NCBI GenBank assembly: GCA_900767195.1
Contig: CAAFYG010000031.1
Coordinates: 1 to 5,905 of the forward strand
Length of the DNA stretch: 5,905 bases
Source: Clostridia bacterium
Lineage (GTDB): Bacteria > Bacillota > Clostridia > Christensenellales > Borkfalkiaceae
Direction of reading: 5' to 3'
Notes under the pieces: generated by a model
The model's database searches: none
Told to the model about the DNA's origin: nothing
Seen by the model: the letters and a program-made list of their open reading frames with translations, nothing else
Program-made: the position numbers and the translations under genes
Shown: positions 1-4,761 of the stretch, piece after piece
How positions within the stretch are numbered: position 1 is the stretch's first letter
Layout: every line of letters starts with the position of its first letter

Positions 1-299
1 AATTCTTTTTTAGTCGTTTCAAGTTCGGTTAGTCGCGTTTTGGTTGTTTCGGTAAATACGCCCGCCTCGATAGCTTTTAAGATATTTTTCAAAGCCTTAT
101 CCGTTTTGGAAAACTCTCGTTTAAGATTTTTAAGCGTATTCATATTGTTCGAGTCGGCTTGAAGTTTCTCTATAATTTTGTTTATGAGCAAGGCTTTGTT
201 TTTCTTTACGTTCAGAATTTTGAGCAAAGCGTCGGTAACGATTTTCTCTATATATTCTTTACGAACGCTGTTTTTACATACTGAAAGTTTGCTGTTTTT
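1..299 (-). pseudogene. Large serine recombinase, C-terminal fragment
   Basis: Read on the minus strand, 278 down to 1 is open and encodes a 92-codon stretch beginning CKNSVRKEYIEKIV, continuing through a Lys/Leu-rich helical segment, then LKAIEAGVFTETTKTRL and TELETTKKE at the window edge. This is the pattern of the region after the zinc-ribbon in large serine recombinases (Tn4451 TnpX-like, common in Clostridia): the last zinc-ligand Cys, the SVRKEY(I/L)E motif, and a long coiled coil with an AIE-G-T-RL-ELE motif. Such proteins are about 500-560 residues, and the catalytic serine domain should lie upstream, at higher coordinates. That region holds no recognisable recombinase sequence. The frame stays open back to about 400, but the translation is hydrophobic and unlike a zinc ribbon. 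I infer a 5'-truncated remnant of an integrative element. The true C-terminus lies outside the window. The break point near 299 is approximate. Confidence 0.72.
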
Positions 300-451
300 T
301 AAGGTCGAAATTACCGAAGTCAACGAAAAAGGTAAAATTGTTGCGTAAATGAAAAAAGAGCCATAATCTGTCGTAATATTCAATACGATTTGTTTTCAGA
401 TAAGAAAACAATCGACGCTGACGGAATAAACAGTTGCCGCAGAAAAAATAG

Positions 452-649
452 ACGGCTTATTCGGCGTTTTGCTGCTTTTTAAAAGAAGCGGGCGCGTCGC
501 CGAGCATGATATTTTACTCCTTGTTTAACGGGGCGGTTATGCCGGCTACGGGCGTGGCGGCGTTTTTGATCTGCAAAGAAAAATTAAATTTGCGGCAATG
601 GCTGAGTTTACTGCTCGGCATCGCCGCAATCGCACTAATTGCTTTTTAA
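452..649 (+). pseudogene. EamA/DMT-family transporter, C-terminal remnant
   Basis: An open stretch of 65 codons follows an in-frame TAG at 449-451 and ends with TAA at 647-649. It encodes two hydrophobic segments separated by a short charged loop: FYSLFNGAVMPATGVAAFLI, then CKEKLNLRQW, then LSLLLGIAAIALIAF. The order helix, K/R-E-K-L-x-x-R-Q-W loop, helix, stop is typical of the last two membrane helices of EamA/DMT (drug/metabolite transporter) proteins, which normally have about ten helices in roughly 300 residues. Everything upstream is missing or out of frame, so this is most likely a decayed gene. An ATG at 506 could open a 47-residue frame, but no Shine-Dalgarno precedes it. The family call rests on pattern recognition of about 60 residues. 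Confidence 0.6.
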
Positions 650-670
650 ATAAAAATAACGGTTGTAAAA

Positions 671-704
671 CCCGACGGCGATTCTTTGCGGCTTTACCGT
701 CGGG
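671..704. terminator. Probable bidirectional intrinsic terminator
   Basis: Perfect 8-bp arms CCCGACGG (671-678) and CCGTCGGG (697-704) enclose an 18-base loop. On the minus strand the stem is followed at once by four T residues (complement of 667-670), which suits termination of the AraC-type regulator that ends at 811. On the plus strand a run of five T (711-715) follows after six other bases, a weaker fit for the transporter remnant. The large loop lowers stability. Confidence 0.5.
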
Positions 705-810
705 ACTCACTTTTTCGTAAGCAAAATTTTATAAGTATTCTCGTAGACGCTTTCCGGAAAAATAGTCCTTATAAAAGCAAACTAAAACGCAAATGTCCGA
801 TAAATTAAGT

Positions 811-1860
811 TTAGTTGTTATCAACAGGAGAGGGGGTGACGTCTTTTGCGTTTAACGCCTTCGAAACGTTGTTTTTCAGGGATTTTTTGATACGGGAAGT
901 TTGTGTAGCGTAAGATTTTTTCTGCGCCTGCTTGAAATTTTGAATATCGGAAGACGGCGAGCAGCCGTTGTAACGGTGATACACGCGCGAAAAATAGAAA
1001 GGATCATTGAAGCCGCACAAATCGGATAATTCCTGTACGTTGGTAAATCCGTTTTTAATCAGGTGATATGCATACGAAATTCGTTTTGCCGAAAGCAGCG
1101 AAACGAAATTCGTGTGCATTTCTTTTTTGAAAATTCTCGAAAGGTGGTTGGGATGGATGTGCAATTCTTCCGCCACCGAATTGATCGTAATATCGGGCGA
1201 AGCGAAATGATTATTGATGTATTCGAGAGCCAAGGCGGAAAGTGTTTGCGAAAGGCTTTTTCTGTCTTTCGTTTCGGCAAGCGACGTAGAATAAGCCATC
1301 ATTTCGGCTAAAATTTTTAAAAGGCACGAAGTTAAAAATAAATCGGTGGCAAGCGAGTTGATTTCGTTGTAGGTAAAAATATTGATGAATTGCCGCAAAA
1401 TTTCTTTATCGGAATCCGGCGTTAAATACGGTTTATCCGGCGTGATGCCGCAGGAAGTTACGTATTTTTCCGCCATAGTACCGTCGAACGCGATCCAGAA
1501 AAATTTCGTGCCGCAATGTTCCTGAGAAATCGCGTAGCTGATATTTGTATTCGGGATCAGGCAGAAAAGCGAGCCTTCCGTAAGCTCGATTTTTTTATTG
1601 CCGCAAAGCAGCGAGGCAGAACCTTTATAAATATAATGCAAACGAAAATAGGGCAGAGCCGCCGAAGAAACCACGGGCTTTGCCTTTTTGCATATTTCAT
1701 AGCCGCAATGATTTACATGCAGCTCCGCCGATACCATATTATCGAAAGTTTTATTCACAATTGTGGCGTTTTTGGCGGGAATTTCCGCCGTGTTTACGGA
1801 AGGCTTGCTCGCGGCTTTGCCTACGGCTCTGTTTGCCGCCGGGTTTTCTTTTTCTTTCAT
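811..1860 (-). CDS. AraC-family transcriptional regulator
   Basis: The 349-residue protein has an N-terminal cupin-like sensor region (about 45-130, with YFRLHYIYKGSASLLCG and a following FFWIAFDG strand), a helical linker (about 150-200), and a C-terminal double helix-turn-helix of the AraC/XylS type (about 207-310). Signature stretches in the latter are INSVAEELHIHPNHLSRIFK and LCGFNDPFYFSRVYHRYNGC followed by SP. In this family the sensor domain binds a small ligand, often a sugar, and the helix-turn-helix pair binds promoter DNA. The start is the ATG at 1858-1860, preceded by GAGGG seven bases upstream. An upstream in-frame TTG at 1888-1890 sits just before the -10 box in the direction of transcription and would not be on the mRNA. 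Two oddities: an N-terminal extension of about 40 Ala/Lys/Asn-rich residues and a basic C-terminal tail of about 39 residues after the DNA-binding domain. Family members usually end soon after that domain. The gene is divergent from the secreted-protein cluster, its likely target (inference). Confidence 0.9.
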   Translation of the reverse strand: MKEKENPAANRAVGKAASKPSVNTAEIPAKNATIVNKTFDNMVSAELHVNHCGYEICKKAKPVVSSAALPYFRLHYIYKGSASLLCGNKKIELTEGSLFCLIPNTNISYAISQEHCGTKFFWIAFDGTMAEKYVTSCGITPDKPYLTPDSDKEILRQFINIFTYNEINSLATDLFLTSCLLKILAEMMAYSTSLAETKDRKSLSQTLSALALEYINNHFASPDITINSVAEELHIHPNHLSRIFKKEMHTNFVSLLSAKRISYAYHLIKNGFTNVQELSDLCGFNDPFYFSRVYHRYNGCSPSSDIQNFKQAQKKSYATQTSRIKKSLKNNVSKALNAKDVTPSPVDNN

Positions 1861-1867
1861 CTTGTTT

Positions 1868-1872
1868 CCCTC
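1868..1872 (-). promoter_or_regulatory. Ribosome binding site of the AraC-type regulator
   Basis: GAGGG on the minus strand, seven bases before the ATG at 1858-1860. It decides the start in favour of this ATG over the upstream TTG at 1888-1890, which has no Shine-Dalgarno. Confidence 0.75.
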
Positions 1873-1878
1873 ATTATG

Positions 1879-1907
1879 AATATAACTCAAAAATTCAAAA
1901 AAGTCAA
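1879..1907 (-). promoter_or_regulatory. Sigma-A-type promoter of the AraC-type regulator
   Basis: On the minus strand, -35 TTGACT (complement of 1902-1907) and -10 TATATT (complement of 1879-1884) are separated by exactly 17 bases. Each hexamer matches five of six consensus positions. Transcription would begin about seven bases past the -10, leaving a very short leader that just includes the ribosome binding site. Confidence 0.75.
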
Positions 1908-1979
1908 GAATATCTGCCTGAAAAGTTTTTTTAAAGCTCGAAATGTTAGAATTTTATAGGTTTTTGTTAAAATTCGCTA

Positions 1980-2008
1980 TGGACTTTCGGGCGGGTTTGT
2001 TATATAAT
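1980..2008 (+). promoter_or_regulatory. Promoter of the secreted-protein cluster
   Basis: A perfect -10 TATAAT (2003-2008) is preceded, after 17 bases, by TGGACT (1980-1985), which matches the -35 consensus at four of six positions. A strong -10 with a weak -35 is common at activator-dependent promoters, which would fit control by the neighbouring AraC-type protein (inference). The predicted leader is about 85 bases. Confidence 0.62.
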
Positions 2009-2026
2009 CGAGATATCGGCGAGATA
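2009..2026 (+). repeat. Direct heptamer repeat just past the -10
   Basis: CGAGATA occurs at 2009-2015 and again at 2020-2026, a period of 11 bases, close to one helical turn. The pair overlaps the expected transcription start of the secreted-protein cluster. A role as a regulator half-site pair is possible but unproven; two 7-mers could recur by chance. Confidence 0.3.
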
Positions 2027-2088
2027 GGTTAAAAAGGCGGAATAAATTTCCTGAGCAGCCTGGAAAAATCGGCGAAAAAAATAATTTT

Positions 2089-2094
2089 GGAGGA
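2089..2094 (+). promoter_or_regulatory. Ribosome binding site of the 798-residue secreted protein
   Basis: GGAGGA lies four bases before the ATG at 2099-2101. A TTG at 2087 is in frame and would give four extra residues, but it overlaps this Shine-Dalgarno sequence, so the ATG is the better start. Confidence 0.8.
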
Positions 2095-2098
2095 AGTT

Positions 2099-4495
2099 AT
2101 GAGGGTTAAAAGTGTGATTTCCCGCATGGGAAAGAAAATCTCGTTGGCAATGCTGGCAATCGTTTGCGGCGCGGCGATCGGCGCGGGGGCGTGGAGTCTG
2201 AAATCGGCGCAGTCCGCCGTAAGCGTAAGCGCGGAAGAAGGCGCGAATACGAAATTTAATGCTACCGATTTATTATCGGGCGAAGCTACGATTGCCACGA
2301 ATGAAACGCTCGGGGTAAGTGGCGTTACGTTCAACGGATACAGCGATACTTGGAGTAAAGAGTTTAACGGTATATTCAATGGGGATACCGAGATCGAATA
2401 CGCGTTCCCCGCCAAGGTTACGGGGCTTTGGAATAACGTGGATTTATTCGACTTCGTGGCGAAAAAAACGGACGGCACAGAGCTTTTTACGGTTCGGAAA
2501 GGTATTACGTGGACGGATAACGCCGATGATTGGAGAAACGCAATTCAGTTATATGTTGGGGGTATAGCTTATTCAAAGAAATGCGAACAAGCCGCTCCTT
2601 ATGATTCAGGAAACAAAGTGGGTAAGCTGTACATAGAAAGTATTGCGGAAGGTACGGCTGTATATTACACAAATAGTACGGGAACGAAAACACTTCTGGG
2701 CAAATTCGACGGCGCAAGTACGTATGGCACGGGCGATAACGCGGTAACGTTGCCGAAAATAGAGTTACCCGAAGCAGGCTATAAAATCGAATTGAAAGAT
2801 GCGATGAAAAAAGCCGGCGTTACCACGATTAACACCGCGCCCCTGATCACGAAAATCAACGGCATTTCCGTGGTGGACGGCGTAGTAAATACACAGACGG
2901 TGGCGAAACAGTTAGGTCTTTCGAACGCAAGCGAAGCTACATATACAGCAAACAGCCAAGCCGGCGAATTTGATTATTCGGGTACGCAATTTTCCGTGGC
3001 AAACGGCGTAGCAACTACTCTTGCGCCTACTTACACCGATGATACGTTTGAAATGAAATATTCTATTCCCTATTCCCTTGGTGCGGAAGGCGCGGGAATT
3101 ATGTTGCGGGTTGATGATTCGGAAGGAAATGAAATTGTTACGTTAAAAAAATATGTAAGCGAAGGAATAGGTTCCGATTCGAACGGCGCAGTAGGTGGTT
3201 CGCATTCATACACACACAAATTTACTGTAAATCGCCAAGAAGAACAAAAATTTGTGCAAAGCGGGCAGTATGCCTACTTGCCTTGGTGCGGACAAAAAGC
3301 TATGTTAGGTACGCTCAAATTTGAATTTAAAGACAATAGCTTGGTAATCAGCGGCGATAAAGTCGGCGCTTGGGGTGGCGCAACGTGGACTACATATTCC
3401 GACGTAAGTACGATTTGCACGATAACCGACGTGGCAAAGCCTGCGAACGGCTATAAGATTTCTTTTGCAGGGCTGAACGGCGCAGCAACGATTTTAATCA
3501 ATTCGATCAACGGCAAAGTATGCACGGGCGTAGTGGAAGATAAAGCCGCTGATTTCAGCGTGGATATTTCCGCTGCGGGCGAAAGCGTGAACGAAAGCGG
3601 CGTGGCTGCGCTCAATTTAAAACGCGGCGCAAATCCTTTCACCGCCACCGTGAAAAACGCGAAATTCGCGGGCATCACGTTAAACGAGTACACGAAATCC
3701 GTCGATATTTCTTCTCTTGATTTGTCCGCAGATAAAACCGCCGAAATTTCTTATCTCGGCGTTACGAAAGAATACGCGGTGAACGTATACGATTACGTTG
3801 TTACTCTCAAAGACGGCGAAGCCGAAACGAAGCAATATCTCGAAGCAACCGAAACGGTGACTTTCGTTGCGGGCGCGCAGTCCGATAAAATCTTTATCGG
3901 CTATGCCAACGGCAGCAATTTGTACGGCGTAAACAGCGCGTATACGCCTACGGAAGATATTATTTTCAATGCGGCGTATATTGATTTTGCGATGCATACG
4001 GGTGCTTCCGTAAGAAAGCAGACGGACGAAAATAATCAGTACGGTATGCGCTTCCTTGCGGGAATTGCCGAAACGGATCTTGAAAAATACGGCGGATTTA
4101 TCACGGAAACGGGCGTATTGATCTTGCCCGAAGATTTAAGAGCCGGCAAAGAAATCACTCTGGATAATTTCTCGGCGGAAAACAAAGAGATTTTGAAAAT
4201 CGCGAACGAAGGCAACGAGTTTGCGAAAGGCGTGAATGTAACTAACTTCGAGGGTTACGGCGTGTACACGGGCGTGATCACGAGTATTTTACCGGCAAAT
4301 ATCAATCGGAAATTCTCGGCGCGCGGCTATGCCGTGATTAAATATTCCGACAATACTACGGCGATTATCTATACGGCGTTTGGCGTAGAGAACAATTCGC
4401 GTTCGGCTTACGAAGTGGCGAAAGCAGCGAAAGAAGCAGGCGAAACGGGCGCGGCTCTCGATTACTACATTTCCGCCGTTGATGGCAACAATTAA
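2099..4495 (+). CDS. Secreted multidomain surface-type protein
   Basis: The 798-residue protein has a signal peptide: basic N-terminus, hydrophobic core about 14-31, likely cleavage after SVSA at 45. Order of regions: module 1 (about 55-255), its divergent second copy (about 270-472), an Ig-like strand-rich segment (about 530-562, ending SYLGVTKEYAVNVYDY), an InlB-B/Flg_new-like repeat (about 565-630, IGYANGSNLYGVNSAY, then FNAAYIDF), and a C-terminal domain (about 632-798) with GASVRKQ, YGMRFLAGI and ILPANINRKFSARGYAVIKY. I recall that last pattern (GAS-I/V-R, G-x-RF, ARAY-like) from many secreted proteins of gut Clostridia, but I know no assigned function. The two modules share E-(I/M)-x-Y near the start, GYKI, and ING at the end, with near-equal spacing (157 and 154 residues from the first to the last landmark). 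No catalytic motif is visible, nor LPXTG, SLH or dockerin. A binding or adhesion role is inferred only from the beta-rich modular layout. Confidence 0.85.
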   Translation: MRVKSVISRMGKKISLAMLAIVCGAAIGAGAWSLKSAQSAVSVSAEEGANTKFNATDLLSGEATIATNETLGVSGVTFNGYSDTWSKEFNGIFNGDTEIEYAFPAKVTGLWNNVDLFDFVAKKTDGTELFTVRKGITWTDNADDWRNAIQLYVGGIAYSKKCEQAAPYDSGNKVGKLYIESIAEGTAVYYTNSTGTKTLLGKFDGASTYGTGDNAVTLPKIELPEAGYKIELKDAMKKAGVTTINTAPLITKINGISVVDGVVNTQTVAKQLGLSNASEATYTANSQAGEFDYSGTQFSVANGVATTLAPTYTDDTFEMKYSIPYSLGAEGAGIMLRVDDSEGNEIVTLKKYVSEGIGSDSNGAVGGSHSYTHKFTVNRQEEQKFVQSGQYAYLPWCGQKAMLGTLKFEFKDNSLVISGDKVGAWGGATWTTYSDVSTICTITDVAKPANGYKISFAGLNGAATILINSINGKVCTGVVEDKAADFSVDISAAGESVNESGVAALNLKRGANPFTATVKNAKFAGITLNEYTKSVDISSLDLSADKTAEISYLGVTKEYAVNVYDYVVTLKDGEAETKQYLEATETVTFVAGAQSDKIFIGYANGSNLYGVNSAYTPTEDIIFNAAYIDFAMHTGASVRKQTDENNQYGMRFLAGIAETDLEKYGGFITETGVLILPEDLRAGKEITLDNFSAENKEILKIANEGNEFAKGVNVTNFEGYGVYTGVITSILPANINRKFSARGYAVIKYSDNTTAIIYTAFGVENNSRSAYEVAKAAKEAGETGAALDYYISAVDGNN
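2297..2863 (+). repeat. 567-bp direct repeat, copy 1 (module 1 of first protein)
   Basis: Aligns without gaps to 4924-5490 at a constant offset of 2627 bases. The encoded 189 residues differ at 38 positions by hand count (about 80% identity). The last third is nearly identical in DNA: 2691-2863 differs from 5318-5490 at 10 of 173 bases, and the final 49 bases (2815-2863) are identical. Confidence 0.9.
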
Positions 4496-4498
4496 GAT

Positions 4499-4504
4499 GA
4501 GGTG
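4499..4504 (+). promoter_or_regulatory. Ribosome binding site of the small peptide gene
   Basis: GAGGTG lies seven bases before the ATG at 4512-4514 and three bases after the stop codon of the preceding gene. It is the main reason to believe the short reading frame is translated, and it implies co-transcription with the secreted protein. Confidence 0.75.
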
Positions 4505-4511
4505 AAAAAAG

Positions 4512-4658
4512 ATGAAAGAATATAGAAAAGCGGAAATCACGATTGTGTATTTGCAGCAGCAGGATATTGCAACAACTTCGATAGAGTCGATCCGGCAAAA
4601 CATGGGCAACGATATTTTCGGCGAGCTGAATCAGAGCGTAAACACGCCCGAAATTTAG
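4512..4658 (+). CDS. Small peptide of unknown function (48 residues)
   Basis: The gene has a good Shine-Dalgarno (GAGGTG) and starts 16 bases after the stop of the secreted-protein gene, so the two are almost surely on one mRNA. The peptide begins MKEYRKAEITIVYLQQQDIA, continues with TTSIES, and ends with a polar Asn/Gln-rich tail; it has no signal peptide, no membrane helix and no Cys. The layout M-K-x-Y-x-x-x-E-I-x-x-V-x-x-x-x-x-D-I-x-T-T-S resembles a group of short peptides I recall from Clostridia genomes (typically K-Y-x-K-P-E-I/L, a beta-like stretch, then D-V/I-x-T-S and a variable tail). They are usually annotated as hypothetical. A leader plus variable core would also fit a modified-peptide precursor, but no modifying enzyme is in the window. 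Function unknown. Confidence 0.75.
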   Translation: MKEYRKAEITIVYLQQQDIATTSIESIRQNMGNDIFGELNQSVNTPEI

Positions 4659-4692
4659 TAATTTTTACGAAGCACATATTAAGCAGGGCGAA

Positions 4693-4724
4693 TTTCGGGG
4701 AAAACGCGGGCGTTTTCCCCGAAA
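4693..4724 (+). terminator. Strong hairpin between peptide gene and second paralog
   Basis: Perfect 14-bp arms (4693-4706 and 4711-4724) enclose a four-base loop, CGGG. There is no T run after the stem on either strand; the plus strand continues with an A-rich stretch. It may be a partial or factor-dependent terminator, or an mRNA-end or processing structure that separates expression of the upstream genes from the paralog. It lies 34 bases past the peptide stop codon and 37 bases before the next start codon. Confidence 0.6.
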
Positions 4725-4761
4725 GCGACGATAAAAATAAAAGTTAATCGGGAATAAAAGA

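Noticed and set aside
301..348. Plus-strand frame encoding KVEITEVNEKGKIVA then stop, resembling the end of an S1-type RNA-binding domain
   Set aside because: Only 15 residues look protein-like, and the upstream frame at once becomes unrelated sequence. Too short to support a gene remnant.
300..402. Minus-strand open frame continuing upstream of the recombinase tail, with a hydrophobic stretch (SFFIYATILPFSLTSVIS)
   Set aside because: It looks neither like the recombinase zinc ribbon nor like a known membrane protein, and no start with a Shine-Dalgarno is present. Probably a chance open frame after the break.
1516..1959. Plus-strand open frame of 147 codons opposite the AraC-type gene
   Set aside because: Antisense shadow of a clearly recognised gene; rich in Arg, Cys and Phe with no domain resemblance.
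2087..2098. TTG start at 2087 for the first secreted protein
   Set aside because: The TTG overlaps the Shine-Dalgarno sequence that serves the ATG at 2099.
2029..2478. Minus-strand open frame opposite the first secreted protein, with a similar one at 4890-5261
   Set aside because: They resemble each other only because they lie antisense to the same duplicated module; no ribosome binding site or domain supports them.
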